A DNA stretch of 64,000 bases from Natronobacterium gregoryi SP2 (GCF_000230715.2 NC_019792.1:3472001-3536000), one strand, 5' to 3'. Shown: positions 25,831 to 35,808, numbered from the stretch's first letter. Numbers and translations are program-made. Notes: generated by a model not told the origin, from the letters alone.

Positions 25831-27624
25831 ATGAGACGGTCGGCACTCGAGGGAGTGCTCGCGGTCGGCTTTCTCGCGCTCGCCGCCGGCGTGCTCGTGG
25901 CTCGAGCGAATCCGGCGGTCGGGTACGAGTCGTCCGTCTACGCAGGATCACCTACGGCGACGTGGATCGCGTTCGTCGTCGCGCTGGCGATCGCCGTCGG
26001 AGCCACGATCGCCTGTCGCGGCCGGTACCAGGCGCTTGGCATCGGCCTCGGCGGGACGACCGTCACCGCGATCGTGAGTCTGCCGTTGATTCGCAACTAC
26101 CGGTTCTCGGGGATGGGCGACGCGATGACTCACATGGGCTGGACGCGAGACGTCGCCGACGGCGGACTCGCACCCCACGAACTGTTTTACCCCGCCGTCC
26201 ACTCGATCGGTGCCCTGTTACACCAGGTCGGCGGGTTCTCGATCGAACGGGCGTTGCTCGTGACGATGGTCGTTCTCTTCGTCCCGTTCCTGATCTTCGT
26301 TCCGCTCATCGTCCGGAACGTCAGCGGCAATCCACGGGCAGTCGGCTTCGGTGCGATCGTCTCCTGGATGGTGTTGCCCGTGAACAACGTCGCGACGCAC
26401 ATGGGCGTGCACACGAACTCCGTCGCGCTGTTTTTCGTCCCCGTCGTCGTCTTCGCCGTCGTCGCGTACCTCCGGCGACGGGCGACGATCGAACGCCTTC
26501 CGTTCGGACTGTCGCCGTTTAGCGTCCTGCTGTACCTGAGCGCGATCGGCCTGCTGCTGATTCACCCCCAGCAGATGATCAACGTCGTCGTCCTCGTCGG
26601 GGCCATCGCCGGCGTCCAGTACCTCGCTCGCTCTCGAGTAGACGAGCATCCGATCCTCGAGCATCCAACCGCCTACGCGCACACGGCCGTGCTCGGGGTG
26701 ATCTTTACCGTCTGGGCGGTCTCGAACGAGCGATTCAGGAACGCGGTCGCCGGACTCGTCTACGGGCTCGTGACCGCAGACGTCGGCGCCGGTGCGGAGG
26801 TCGACCAGCGTGGGGCCTCGCTCGCCGAGATCGGTGGCAGTCTCGGCGAACTGTTCGTCAGGATGTTCCTCGACGCGGCGATAATCGGCCTCGTCGTCGG
26901 TCTCTTTGTCCTGGTGATGTGGCTGGGGTGGACGAACACCGACCGGGAGACGGCCGCGTTCGTCACGTACCTCGGTCTCGCACTGATTCCACTCGGTGGG
27001 ATCCTGTTGGTGTATTTCGTCGGGACACCGACGATGGCGTTTCGACAGATCGGGTTCATCTACGTCGTCCTGACGATCATCGCGGGGATCGCCGTCGCAC
27101 ACCTCGCCGGCGGACTCTCCCGTTTCGTCACGAGACCGGGATCGGACGCCATCGTCGCGCTCGTGCTCGGGTCCTGTCTCGTGCTCGGATTGCTGACCGT
27201 CTACGCTTCACCACTCATCTACAGCCCGAGCCAGCACGTCACCGACCAGACGTTCAGCGGCTACGAGTCCGGCTTCGAACACGCCGCCGAGGATCGACCC
27301 CACGCCGGACTCGGCTACGACCCCTTCCGGTACGACCACGCGATCAACGGCCTCGAGCGAGAGGGAGCCCTGAGCGGCGCGACGATCGCGACTGGCGAGG
27401 TCGACCACGAACAGTTCGAGACCGGCAACTACACTGGGGCCTACCACGGCGTCGACTACTATCTGATCGCTACCGAGTACGACCTCACACGCGAGGTCGA
27501 CGTCTACCAGGAACTCTACTACAGCGAACAGTCACTCGAGACGCTCGAGATGTCTCCCGAGGCGAACAAGGTCATCTCGAACGACGAGTTCGAGATGTAC
27601 GCGGTCGACGGCGAAAACGAGTGA
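25831..27624 (+). CDS. Polytopic membrane protein, possible GT-C-like glycosyltransferase (597 aa)
   Basis: About twelve hydrophobic helices cover residues 10-470. The first outer loop contains RNYRFSGMGDAMTHMGWTRD, with an acidic/His pair in the position where GT-C glycosyltransferases carry their catalytic Asp. A soluble C-terminal part of ~120 residues follows, with many Tyr, Asp and Glu residues. These traits suggest a lipid-linked sugar transferase or a cell-envelope assembly protein, but I recognise no definite family. The gene stands alone between the transposon cluster and the beta-helix genes. Confidence 0.6.
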   Translation: MRRSALEGVLAVGFLALAAGVLVARANPAVGYESSVYAGSPTATWIAFVVALAIAVGATIACRGRYQALGIGLGGTTVTAIVSLPLIRNYRFSGMGDAMTHMGWTRDVADGGLAPHELFYPAVHSIGALLHQVGGFSIERALLVTMVVLFVPFLIFVPLIVRNVSGNPRAVGFGAIVSWMVLPVNNVATHMGVHTNSVALFFVPVVVFAVVAYLRRRATIERLPFGLSPFSVLLYLSAIGLLLIHPQQMINVVVLVGAIAGVQYLARSRVDEHPILEHPTAYAHTAVLGVIFTVWAVSNERFRNAVAGLVYGLVTADVGAGAEVDQRGASLAEIGGSLGELFVRMFLDAAIIGLVVGLFVLVMWLGWTNTDRETAAFVTYLGLALIPLGGILLVYFVGTPTMAFRQIGFIYVVLTIIAGIAVAHLAGGLSRFVTRPGSDAIVALVLGSCLVLGLLTVYASPLIYSPSQHVTDQTFSGYESGFEHAAEDRPHAGLGYDPFRYDHAINGLEREGALSGATIATGEVDHEQFETGNYTGAYHGVDYYLIATEYDLTREVDVYQELYYSEQSLETLEMSPEANKVISNDEFEMYAVDGENE

Positions 27625-27878
27625 TTCGGTACTGAACGTCGGCGTTCGACAGTAACGAGAGACTGCGACTCGGCCGTTCGGACGTGCAATCGTTTTCGGG
27701 CCGAGGCCGGATTTCGGACCACCCGGTGAAGCGGTTGACACAGCCTCTCTGGTGCCAGTAACAGTCTTTTTCCGCCGAAAATTCCTCGTTGTCGGGACGG
27801 TTTTCGCAGTAGTCTCGTTCGTACTTTCGAGAACGAATCTGGATAGATTCTGCTCGAAACAGTAACGTTAGGAAGTAA

Positions 27879-27936
27879 GTGCGTAAATTCAATAGACTTC
27901 GTCAAGGAAAAGTTTATGAGTGTAACCCAGTGTTAC
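27879..27936 (+). promoter_or_regulatory. Promoter and operator of the first beta-helix gene
   Basis: A 40-bp block (GTAAATTCAATAGACTT, then AAGTTTATG) is nearly identical to the block before the second beta-helix gene at 29351-29390. The TTTAT box lies ~30 bp before the ATG, fitting a leaderless transcript. Immediately after it is a palindrome, GTAAC-ccagt-GTTAC (27922-27936), placed over the expected transcription start, as for a repressor site. Confidence 0.6.
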
Positions 27937-27944
27937 GCAATCGT

Positions 27945-28889
27945 ATGGCGCACCACCCCCGTACGTCCGAGACGGAGACGACTCCGACTACCGGTCGTAA
28001 CGACGGATTAACCCGCCGCAACTACGTGCGGTCGCTCGCAGCGGTCGCAACCGCAGCAACTTCGCTCGGCGCGGCCGGCACCGTTGTCGCCGACGATGAC
28101 TACGAGGTCATCGAAGCCGAAGGGCAAACGATCACCATCGACTCGGGTGAGACCTGGGAGAACAAACTGATCGACATGACCACCGGGCAAGACATCGTCG
28201 TCACCGCCCACGGCACCGACTGGACGATCCAAAACGTCGGCTTCGACGGGAAAAATACGTCCGGCACCGGCTCCGCCACGTTCGGTCTCTCCGACTCCGA
28301 CCCGAGCGGCTCGAGCACCGTCGAGAACGTCTATCTCGGCGACGGCTCCGACAGCCACAACGGAAGCTCGAGCGGTCACGGACAGACCGCCTTCTGGGTC
28401 GATCCCGACCACGCCGGCCACGTCGACTTCGAGAACGTCAACATCCAGGAGTTTGCGGACAACGCGATCTACGCGTCCGCGCCCGGTAACGCCGGCGGCG
28501 GCACGATCCACGTCGACCGCTGTTTCGCCGCGAACTGTTATGTCTCGCACTTCCGTCTCGCGACCGAGGGGAGCACGGTGACGAACTCGAGTGTCTACGT
28601 CGACGACTCGGGCTACCAGGGCCGCGGTATCTGGGCCTGGGCACCTGGCACGGTCGAAGTCGAGGGGTGCCAGATCGAGATGCACGGGCACAACGTCGCC
28701 ATCGACGCCGGCGCGAACGGCAACCCAACCGAGGTCCTCGTCAGTGACACCGACTACGACGATGTCGCCGGTATCGGCGAGAACGCCGGTTCGACCGTCG
28801 AACTCGAGGACGATGTCGGCACGGACCCTGATGCGTTCGTCCCTGACGGCGTCCCGCAAAGCGCGGAGGAAGCCGCCTCCGGCAACTGA
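27945..28889 (+). CDS. Tat-exported pectate-lyase-like beta-helix protein (314 aa)
   Basis: The ATG at 27945 gives a protein with a twin-arginine signal (TRRNYVRSLAAVATAAT, ~residues 24-40), then GTVVADDDYEV. The rest is a right-handed parallel beta-helix: short repeated strands ending in Asn/Asp turns (DWTIQNVGFDGKN, STVENVYLGDGSDSHN, HVDFENVNIQEFADNAI). Proteins of this fold bind or cleave acidic polysaccharides, but catalytic residues cannot be assigned. The next gene encodes a longer paralogue under the same promoter type. An upstream in-frame start at 27879 would run through the promoter and is rejected. Confidence 0.75.
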   Translation: MAHHPRTSETETTPTTGRNDGLTRRNYVRSLAAVATAATSLGAAGTVVADDDYEVIEAEGQTITIDSGETWENKLIDMTTGQDIVVTAHGTDWTIQNVGFDGKNTSGTGSATFGLSDSDPSGSSTVENVYLGDGSDSHNGSSSGHGQTAFWVDPDHAGHVDFENVNIQEFADNAIYASAPGNAGGGTIHVDRCFAANCYVSHFRLATEGSTVTNSSVYVDDSGYQGRGIWAWAPGTVEVEGCQIEMHGHNVAIDAGANGNPTEVLVSDTDYDDVAGIGENAGSTVELEDDVGTDPDAFVPDGVPQSAEEAASGN

Positions 28890-29350
28890 TCGACTACCCC
28901 GCTGACGCAGCTCTCCGTGGTGGGATTGCTGTGAGTCCGTCTCGGTGGTCTGCGACGTAACGCCGCCCCGGTTCCCGCTGACGTGGTTTTGTGTTCGCGG
29001 TTCGGTTTCTCGTTTCGCGTAGTCGAGGACCGTTCGCTCGGCGCGCTTTCATCCGGTTTGCTGTCAGTCAGTTTCGGCGCGACCGCAGGAGCTCGCGGTC
29101 GCGCCGGGGCATCGGGACAGCAGTCCGTATCACTCACTCTGTCCAGGGATCGACGCGCGAGCGTGTTTTTCGGCCACTCGAGTGCCGGTAATTCTGTATT
29201 ACCCGCCAGTTCGCGGTAACGACCGACGCTCGAAACGGGCCGATACGGGTAATACGGTATTACTCTCGACATCGCGTTCCGATTTCTGTCGCTTTTATCG
29301 ACGACAAACGTAGAAAGTTCTATGAATGAATAGAACGTACGTTGTTGAAG
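28890..29350. other. Intergenic region between the beta-helix genes
   Basis: It holds intergenic palindrome copy B (29051-29132) and two palindromic operator-like sites, GGTAATTCTGTATTACC (29187-29203) and GGTAATACGGTATTAC (29248-29263). No gene is supported. Confidence 0.55.
29051..29132. repeat. GATACGG-family intergenic palindrome, copy B
   Basis: The left end reads CGGTTTGCTGTCAGTCAGTT, the core is GCGCGACCGC facing GCGGTCGCGC, and the right end ACAGCAGTCCGTATC is the complement of the family's left end. It is the most complete copy of this core type. Confidence 0.7.
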
Positions 29351-29407
29351 TCAGTAAATTTTATACTTAGTGTAAGGGAAAGTTTATGCCGGTAGTTTCG
29401 TATTACC
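29351..29407 (+). promoter_or_regulatory. Promoter and operator of the second beta-helix gene
   Basis: The block AGTAAATTTTATACTTAGTG, then AAGTTTATG, mirrors the promoter at 27879. The palindrome GGTAGTTTCGTATTACC (29391-29407) lies between the TTTAT box and the ATG at 29414. A further copy of the same motif (GGTAATTCTGAATTAC, 29486-29501) sits inside the first codons of the gene. Confidence 0.6.
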
Positions 29408-29413
29408 GAGTAC

Positions 29414-31195
29414 ATGGCACGCGAACCTTCGGTACTGGACGACGAAGCGGTCGCCGACGACGACACTACGTCGGGAGCTGGCGGTGGTAATTCTGAATTA
29501 CTCGGCCGTCGCTCCTACGTGAAACTGGCGGGTGCAACGACTGTGGCTGCTGCAACGACAGTTCCCGGCACTGCAAGCGCCGACGAGGAATACGACGAGA
29601 TCACCGCCCAGGGACAGACAATTACGATCGGTCGTGGCGAAACGTTCGAGAACAAGCTAATCGATCTCACGACCGGCGACACCGTCACGTTGCTCGTCGA
29701 AGGCGGCGACTCCGTCATCCGCAACGTCGGGTTCGAGGGTCTCCACCGCGGGAGCGGGTTCATGCTCTCGATCACCGCCCCCAGCGGGGACGTTCTCATC
29801 GAGAACGTCTACCTCGGCGACGGGTCGACCAAAGCAGGCGGGAGCCACACCCACGGTCCGGGTGCCGTCTTCATGCATCGCAACGCAAACTGCGACGTCA
29901 CGTTCCGTCACTGCAACGTCCAGGGCTACCCCAACAACGGCTTCTACTGTTCCAACACCGCCTACGGTGGCTCGGCCCGTTTCGAGAGCTGTTACGGAAA
30001 GAACAACGGCGTCTCCACGTTCCGCGTCGCCGGTGGCAACGACGCTATCGTCGACTGCGTCGCGTACAACGACAACACCGACTACGGCCCCGGCTGGGGC
30101 GGCTACGTCGAAGACGCCGGCCGACCGCTGTGGGTCTGGCCCGGTGGGACACCCACGATCGAAGATTCGGAGTTCGCCGCCGGGTCGTATCCGTACGCTG
30201 CGGTCGTGCGCGGCAGCGGCTCCGCCCAGATGACCGATGGTGCGATTCAGGGACCGGTCCAGGGCAGCGGCCTCCAGCGCTCGGGCATCTCGCGTTCGGC
30301 CGACCTCTCGATTCCCGACGGCGTCCCGACCTCGGCCCAGGAGGCTGCAGCGGGCAAGTCCGTCGACGACTCGAGTCCGGACAGCGGCGACGACGAGGAC
30401 GAACTCCCCCACGTCCTGCTGTTCGAGGGCGACGACGTCGACGTCTCCCGGTACGAGTTCGTCGTCGATGGCACGGTCGAACCGACGACCGACGACGGCG
30501 CGACCATCGACGCCGAAACCGAGATTGAGGACGGATTCGTCCACGGCGTCGTCGCCGACTGGAAAGACGCCTTCCGGTTCGACGGCGACCTCGAGACGCT
30601 GACCGTCGACGGGCCGGCGACGGTGGTTCTCGAGGGCGAAGAGATCGATCCCGACGAGTACGGCGAGGAACTGCCCCACGTTCTCACTGTCGAGGGTCAG
30701 GGTGAGCCGACGAGCTTCGAAGTTACGGTCGACGGGACGGTCGAGTACGACGGCGAGGCAGATCCGGACGACGACGCGACGACCGTCTCTGGTTCGACGG
30801 TCCAGAGCTCCCTCACCGACGAGAGCCAGACGTTCCGGTTCTCGGGCGCGATCACCGACGTGACGATCATCGAGGGCGAGGCCGTCGTCTCCGTCGACGG
30901 CGAGGAGATCGATCCAGACGAGTACGGTGACGACGAGCTGTTGCCTCACGCGATCCTCGTCGACGGCACCGGAACCGACGGGCCGACGTCGTACTCCTTC
31001 GTGGTGTCGGGTCGTGCCGTCGAGGCGACGTTTCAGGAACTCACGATCGACGACGAACAGGTGTACGAGGACGGCGTCGTCCGTGGCGTCGTCGGCGACG
31101 AACGCGACGCTTACTGGTTCGACGGTGGGTTCGAAGACTTCACGTTGCTTGGCGACGCGACGGTCGACGTCCAGTACAACGCACGCGAACAGTAG
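29414..31195 (+). CDS. Tat-exported beta-helix protein with three C-terminal ~90-residue repeats (593 aa)
   Basis: The Tat signal is LLGRRSYVKLAGATTVAAAT (~residues 29-48), followed by SADEEYDEITAQGQTITIG as in the paralogue. Residues ~60-310 form the beta-helix. After a Ser/Asp linker, three repeats follow, each starting LPHVLLFEG/LPHVLTVEG/LPHAILVDG. Each contains FRFDG/FRFSG/YWFDG, and the first two end in EEIDPDEYG. The repeats look like beta-sandwich carbohydrate- or cell-wall-binding modules. The protein probably works outside the cell on polysaccharide with its shorter paralogue. Confidence 0.75.
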   Translation: MAREPSVLDDEAVADDDTTSGAGGGNSELLGRRSYVKLAGATTVAAATTVPGTASADEEYDEITAQGQTITIGRGETFENKLIDLTTGDTVTLLVEGGDSVIRNVGFEGLHRGSGFMLSITAPSGDVLIENVYLGDGSTKAGGSHTHGPGAVFMHRNANCDVTFRHCNVQGYPNNGFYCSNTAYGGSARFESCYGKNNGVSTFRVAGGNDAIVDCVAYNDNTDYGPGWGGYVEDAGRPLWVWPGGTPTIEDSEFAAGSYPYAAVVRGSGSAQMTDGAIQGPVQGSGLQRSGISRSADLSIPDGVPTSAQEAAAGKSVDDSSPDSGDDEDELPHVLLFEGDDVDVSRYEFVVDGTVEPTTDDGATIDAETEIEDGFVHGVVADWKDAFRFDGDLETLTVDGPATVVLEGEEIDPDEYGEELPHVLTVEGQGEPTSFEVTVDGTVEYDGEADPDDDATTVSGSTVQSSLTDESQTFRFSGAITDVTIIEGEAVVSVDGEEIDPDEYGDDELLPHAILVDGTGTDGPTSYSFVVSGRAVEATFQELTIDDEQVYEDGVVRGVVGDERDAYWFDGGFEDFTLLGDATVDVQYNAREQ

Positions 31196-31240
31196 GCAAC
31201 GCTCAAGCGTGACACCCCTCTGTGACATCGAGAGTAAAGT

Positions 31241-31310
31241 GGCTCCCGTGCCTGGAACAGCAAGCTGGCACGCGAACTGTTCCGGTACTGGATGACGGTC
31301 GCCGGGAGCC
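31241..31310. terminator. Nested inverted repeats between convergent genes
   Basis: Two complementary pairs are nested: GGCTCCC (31241) with GGGAGCC (31304), and GGAACAG (31254) with CTGTTCC (31277). The structure lies between the stop of the beta-helix gene and the convergent regulator, so it may end or process both transcripts. T-rich runs are short, so termination is uncertain. Confidence 0.4.
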
Positions 31311-31424
31311 ATCTGAGTGTACGATAGGGATGAATAAAAGTCCTTCCTGAACTGTTTCGGTGGACGACGAACGCGGGTAGACGGGTCGACGAGACGACGG
31401 TCGTCCGAGACGACCGCGTGTGGG

Positions 31425-32024
31425 TCACTCGATCCGGGAAAGTTTGCCGTTGACGGTTTGTTCTTGCTGTCGGTTTCGAACGGTGTGGACGACCGACAGT
31501 GAGAAGAGTGCGACGAGGACGACGGCGGCGAGTGCGAGCGTCGGAATCGCTGCCAGCAACGGGACGTTAAAGAGTGCGCCGCCGACGAGCACGACCCCGA
31601 GTGCACTCAATGTCCCGTACCAGCGATCCCACCGATCCTGCTGGTGGGAGTCCGTATCGAGGTACATCATCAAGAGATCGGCGTTCTCCGACAGCGAGAT
31701 CAGCCCCCGATCCTGATCGTACTCGACGATTCCGGCGTCGTCCATCTTGGGGAGGTGGGTCTGGTAGAGAGCGACGTATACGCGCTTTCGTTGATCGGAA
31801 CTCAGGGCGTTTACGCTCGTATCGTTCTCCCAGGCGGCGATCTGCTCGGCGAGCTCACCGAGCGTGACCGTCTCCTCTGCCTCGAGCAGGTAAGCGAGGA
31901 CTTCTCGACGGCGGCGGTTCTTGAGGAGTTCGAAAATGACGTCCTTCGAGAGGCGTTCGTCGTCCTCGGAGTCACCGACGGACGATGCAATCTCGTCGGG
32001 GAGAGAGGTATCGATCGACGACAT
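31425..32024 (-). CDS. DUF7344-type winged-helix regulator with two membrane helices (199 aa)
   Basis: Residues ~25-115 are a winged helix of the DUF7344 kind (DVIFELLKNRRRREVLAYLL, VYVALYQTHLPKMDDAGIVE, YDQDRGLISLSENADLL). The C-terminal ~70 residues contain two membrane helices (TLSALGVVLVGGALFNVPLL and TLALAAVVLVALFSLSVV) and a basic tail. A membrane-tethered DNA-binding protein would sense envelope signals. Its place beside the beta-helix operators makes it a candidate regulator of them, but this is only proximity. Confidence 0.75.
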   Translation of the reverse strand: MSSIDTSLPDEIASSVGDSEDDERLSKDVIFELLKNRRRREVLAYLLEAEETVTLGELAEQIAAWENDTSVNALSSDQRKRVYVALYQTHLPKMDDAGIVEYDQDRGLISLSENADLLMMYLDTDSHQQDRWDRWYGTLSALGVVLVGGALFNVPLLAAIPTLALAAVVLVALFSLSVVHTVRNRQQEQTVNGKLSRIE

Positions 32025-32750
32025 TATCGTGTTCCTCCGGCGGCAGGTGTCGCAGTTCGAGCCCGGCTCCGCCAGCGTTTGCGGTCGAGAACGCTACTGG
32101 AGTATGACCCCCGCAGCGACCGCTGTACTTCCAAACGGCGATTCGCAGTCACGATTGACACACCAAGTTGTACACCAACAGAGATACTCTTAAGCACGGC
32201 CACGTTTCGCATCGGCTGCAAAGGGCGTACGGGACGACTTCGTCGCGCCGGGTGCGGTCGGGAACGGCGACACCGTCGCTGATAGCCGAGAGCGTCACTC
32301 ACAGGTCGCTGGTATCGACCGATTTGGGGAGTGTATCCGTGGCGTATGCCGCGACAGAGACGAATGCAGTGATACGCCAGTGAACTCCGATGAACGACTC
32401 GGCAACTCGTCACTGGTCCGACGTTCGACTCCACCGATATAAATTCGAGCGACAGTTTGGTACCGAAAGGAGACTTTACGTGATGAACTGACGATTTACA
32501 CCGGTGGACGGACGTAACAATCGTCACGATTCATGTGTTGGTTTCCCATTGTCGGAGACGGGTCGAAGCGATCACTCGCGGTCGCTTCACCCGGAGACGA
32601 CCGATGGGACACGATTTCGGCGCGGGCACGGCGGCCTAGCAACTGGTCGGCCTGCGTCGAACTCTCCGCTCGACCTGCAATCGTAAGTCGGGGTTTCCTA
32701 TGAAACCATGGTACCTCCTTACAATGGCTGCAGGACTGTCTTCGCTACGG
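32025..32750. other. Long intergenic region between the DUF7344 regulator and tfb
   Basis: This ~725-bp region separates divergent genes. A TATA-like motif (gatataaat) lies near 32438 and a minus-strand cttaaga near 32190. The frame at 32168-32383 has no features. No repeat of the two palindrome families is seen. Confidence 0.4.
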
Positions 32751-33722
32751 ATGACACAGCCCATCATCGATCACGCAAGAAGTGAGACAAGCGAACGGGA
32801 ACAGAAACGGGAACGAGGAACGGAGCTGTGTCCTGACTGTGAAACCGACACGATCGTCCACGACCCCGACCGCGGCGAACGAGTCTGTGACGAGTGTGGG
32901 CTCGTTCTAACCGAAGACCCCATCGACTACGGTCCCGAGTGGCGCGCGTTCAACGCACAGGAACACGACGAACTCTCTCGAGTGGGTGCACCCCTGACCC
33001 AGTCGATGCACGACCGCGGGCTGACGACGACGATCGACTGGCGAAACAAGGACGCCAACGGCCGGTCGATGTCCGCCGAGAAGCACGGCCAGATCCATCG
33101 GCTTCGCGTCTGGCAGGAACGAATCCGGACGAAAAACGCCGGCGAGCGGAACCTCAAGTATGCACTCTCGGAGATCGACCGGATGGTCAGCGCACTCGGC
33201 GTCCCCAACCCGGTCAAGGAAACCGCGAGCGTCATCTACCGTCGGGCTCTCCAACAGGACCTCATTCGTGGTCGGTCGATCGAAGGTGTCGCGACCAGTG
33301 CCCTCTACACCGCCTGTCGCAAAGAGGACATCCCGCGCAGCCTCGAGGAAGTGACCGCCGTCTCCCGGGTCGATCAGCGCGAAATCGGGCGAACCTACCG
33401 ATACATCGCCGACGAACTCGGCATCAACTTAGAGCCGACGAACCCGCGACAGTTCGTGCCCAGGTTCTGCTCAGAACTCGACGTCGACAAAGACGTCGAG
33501 ACGAAAGCGATCGACATTATCGACGAGACGACCGAGAAAGGGCTTCATTCGGGTAAATCACCGACGGGGTTCGCGGCGGCAGCCATTTACGCGGCTGGGC
33601 TGCTCTGTGACGAGACGATCCCACAGCGAGCGGTCGCAGAAACCGCCCAGACCACCGTCGTCACCGTCAGAAACAGATACAGGGAACAACTGGACGCGAT
33701 CGACCAGACGCCGGCTACATGA
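32751..33722 (+). CDS. tfb: Transcription initiation factor IIB (TFB, 323 aa)
   Basis: The N-terminal zinc ribbon is CPDC ... CDEC (~residues 27-49). The B-finger follows (DYGPEWRAFNAQEHDELSRV), then two cyclin-like repeats beginning NLKYALSEIDRMVSALGVP and DVETKAIDIIDETTEKG. The DNA-contacting second-repeat helices (QRAVAETAQTTVVTVRNRY) are present. TFB recruits RNA polymerase with TBP to TATA promoters, and haloarchaea have several paralogues. The start at 32751 gives the usual MTxP N-terminus; the in-frame ATG at 32700 adds 17 untypical residues. Confidence 0.9.
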   Translation: MTQPIIDHARSETSEREQKRERGTELCPDCETDTIVHDPDRGERVCDECGLVLTEDPIDYGPEWRAFNAQEHDELSRVGAPLTQSMHDRGLTTTIDWRNKDANGRSMSAEKHGQIHRLRVWQERIRTKNAGERNLKYALSEIDRMVSALGVPNPVKETASVIYRRALQQDLIRGRSIEGVATSALYTACRKEDIPRSLEEVTAVSRVDQREIGRTYRYIADELGINLEPTNPRQFVPRFCSELDVDKDVETKAIDIIDETTEKGLHSGKSPTGFAAAAIYAAGLLCDETIPQRAVAETAQTTVVTVRNRYREQLDAIDQTPAT

Positions 33723-33891
33723 TCGATCGATCGTCTTCGCCGTAGACATCCTCGTCGACCAGTGCGTGCAAGTTATCGTAGGGAACGAACGCAACGAGCG
33801 TGTCGTCATCGTCGTACAGTTCGAGGCCGTTCTCGACTCGCTCGTACCGATCACACAGGATCTGTCCCTCGGGGAGGATAGCTCGGAACAT
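33715..33891 (-). CDS. Small acidic protein (58 aa)
   Basis: The minus strand reads MFRAILPEGQILCDRYERVE, then a strand-rich acidic body, ending EDDRSIM. The stop codon overlaps the last codons of tfb by 8 bp. The length and the FVPYDNLHAL pattern look like the conserved small haloarchaeal proteins of unknown function. An AT-rich motif (atatactattt) is upstream. No domain is recognised. Confidence 0.5.
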   Translation of the reverse strand: MFRAILPEGQILCDRYERVENGLELYDDDDTLVAFVPYDNLHALVDEDVYGEDDRSIM

Positions 33892-33954
33892 ACCGTAGCG
33901 TACGTTAGCCGCACGGATATACTATTTGTCAGCGCTGGAAGACGTCGTCGAGAG

Positions 33955-35685
33955 TCAGGCGTCGGCGGTGAACTCCTCGAGTTGACCGCTCAGTTCGGTA
34001 GCCGTCTGGGACAACGACTGTGCCGCATTCGAAATCTCCGAGACTGTCGCGGTCTGTTCCTCCGCAGCGGCGGCGACGCTGCTCGTCTCCTCGAGCGTGT
34101 GTTCGCTTCGGTCGGTCGCTTCGTCGACCATCGACACGACCTGCTGGCCCGTGCGGGCCTGGTCGTCTGTCGCGGCGTTGATCGACTGGACGCCGTCGTT
34201 TGCCTCCTGGACGCTGCCGGCAATCTCCTCGAGAACCTCGAGACTTTCCTCGATCGTTTCTGTTCCGTCGACGACTTCCTGTTGCATCGTCCCGATCTCG
34301 TCGACCGCTTCCTGGGCCGAGTTCTGCAGGCCACTGACCAACTGTTCGATCTCGCCGGTCGCCTCGCCAGTTTCTTCCGCCAGCGACTTGATCTCGCTGG
34401 CGACGACGGCAAACCGGTTCCCGTCGCCGCTCGCTCGGGCGGCCTCGATCGACGCGTTGAGTGCGAGCAGGTTCGTTTCCTCTGCGATTTCGTCGATGAG
34501 GGTGACGACCTCGGTGACCTCGGCCAGTTCCTCGTCTAACGCTTCGATGCGACCGACGATCGTTTCCATCCGGCGCTCGAGACGGTCGAGTTCTTCGATC
34601 GCCTCGCTTGCCGTTTCGCGTCCATCACGAGCGTTCGTCGCTGCTTCCGCCGAGACGTCCGCGACCCCGTCGGCCGTCGACGCGATCTCTTCGATCGTCG
34701 CCGAGAGATCGCTCATCTCGTCGCGTACCTTCTCGAAGCGGTCGTTCTGCTCGTCGGTTGCGACCGAAATCGCCTCCGCGGAATCGCTGACCCCCGCGCT
34801 CGTCTTCTCTAACTCGGCGACACTCGCCGAAACCTCCGTTCCAACTCGATCGACCTCGTCGGCCAACGTCTGTACCTGACCGAGCATGCCCGACACGTCG
34901 TCGACCGTTGCATTGAGGGCATCCGCAATCTCGACCATCGCCTCGTGATCGCTCTCGACATCGACGCGGTGAGTGAAATCACCCTCGGCACACCGTTCGA
35001 GAACGTCCCGACAGCGCTCCGCGTCGGCCTCGAGGGCGGCGTTTCGTCGTTCGGTCTCCTGTCGTTGCTGTTCGATCTCCTCGCGGTTCTCCTCGAGTTT
35101 CTCGATTCGGTCTTCGAGGCTGATTCGCATCTCTTCCAGAGAGTCGCCGAACTCGCCGGGAACATCCGCCTCGAGAACGCTGGCGTCGAACTCTTCGCCT
35201 GCGAGAGCGTCGGCCTGGTTGGCGACGGTCGTCAGGTAGGCGTACATCTTGACGACCGACTCTTGGAGGTCGCCGATCTCGTCTTTCTGTGTCCGACCCT
35301 GCGGTCTGGTCTCTAACTGCCCCTCGGAGATTTCGCTCGCGATCGAGCGGACCCGTCGCAGCGGTTCGATGAAGTCCCGTCGGGCGACCAACCACGTGTT
35401 GGCGAAGGCGACGACGGCGAGCACGATCAGGACGCCGCTGAGAAGGATTTGAGCGGTCGGAAAGATCGAAAACGCTTCTCGGGGCCCCAGGAAAAGCAGC
35501 GGCAACAGGAATATGCCGATTGTCGCGAGAAACTGGAGACAGACGGCAGCGAGTATCTTCCGTTCGATGGTCTCGGTCGCCCCGAGTTTGTCCATCATCC
35601 ACCACAGGATCGACTCGTACCGTTCGCTGATCGAACTCCGCCCGTCGTCAGGGTTGTCGACCCGGTCCGCAGAAACTGTGAACAT
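33955..35685 (-). CDS. Methyl-accepting chemotaxis transducer (576 aa)
   Basis: The ATG at 35685 follows a TATA box (ttaagtataa, 26-35 bp upstream), fitting a leaderless start. Two membrane helices ([20 protein letters not shown] and the segment [18 protein letters not shown]) are separated by only ~15 outer residues, so sensing is probably cytosolic or through the membrane. A HAMP domain follows ([20 protein letters not shown]), then a long coiled coil and the signalling hairpin tip [17 protein letters not shown]. The protein should talk to CheW/CheA and control flagellar switching. The signal is unknown. An upstream extension to 35766 would run through the promoter. Confidence 0.85.
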   Translation of the reverse strand: MFTVSADRVDNPDDGRSSISERYESILWWMMDKLGATETIERKILAAVCLQFLATIGIFLLPLLFLGPREAFSIFPTAQILLSGVLIVLAVVAFANTWLVARRDFIEPLRRVRSIASEISEGQLETRPQGRTQKDEIGDLQESVVKMYAYLTTVANQADALAGEEFDASVLEADVPGEFGDSLEEMRISLEDRIEKLEENREEIEQQRQETERRNAALEADAERCRDVLERCAEGDFTHRVDVESDHEAMVEIADALNATVDDVSGMLGQVQTLADEVDRVGTEVSASVAELEKTSAGVSDSAEAISVATDEQNDRFEKVRDEMSDLSATIEEIASTADGVADVSAEAATNARDGRETASEAIEELDRLERRMETIVGRIEALDEELAEVTEVVTLIDEIAEETNLLALNASIEAARASGDGNRFAVVASEIKSLAEETGEATGEIEQLVSGLQNSAQEAVDEIGTMQQEVVDGTETIEESLEVLEEIAGSVQEANDGVQSINAATDDQARTGQQVVSMVDEATDRSEHTLEETSSVAAAAEEQTATVSEISNAAQSLSQTATELSGQLEEFTADA

Positions 35686-35808
35686 ACGTGTCAAATCAAA
35701 TGTGTTATACTTAAAGTCGGTGGCTGTTTCCAACTGATAGGGCCAGTCCGGAACAGTACCCGTCACACTGGGCCAGTTGAATCGGCGTTCAATCGATGTC
35801 GGTCGCCG

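Noticed and set aside
29657-31606. 649-codon minus-strand frame
   Set aside because: It is antisense to the beta-helix gene and has no family features.
32168-32383. 71-codon gene upstream of tfb
   Set aside because: Composition and start context are poor and no family resemblance is seen.
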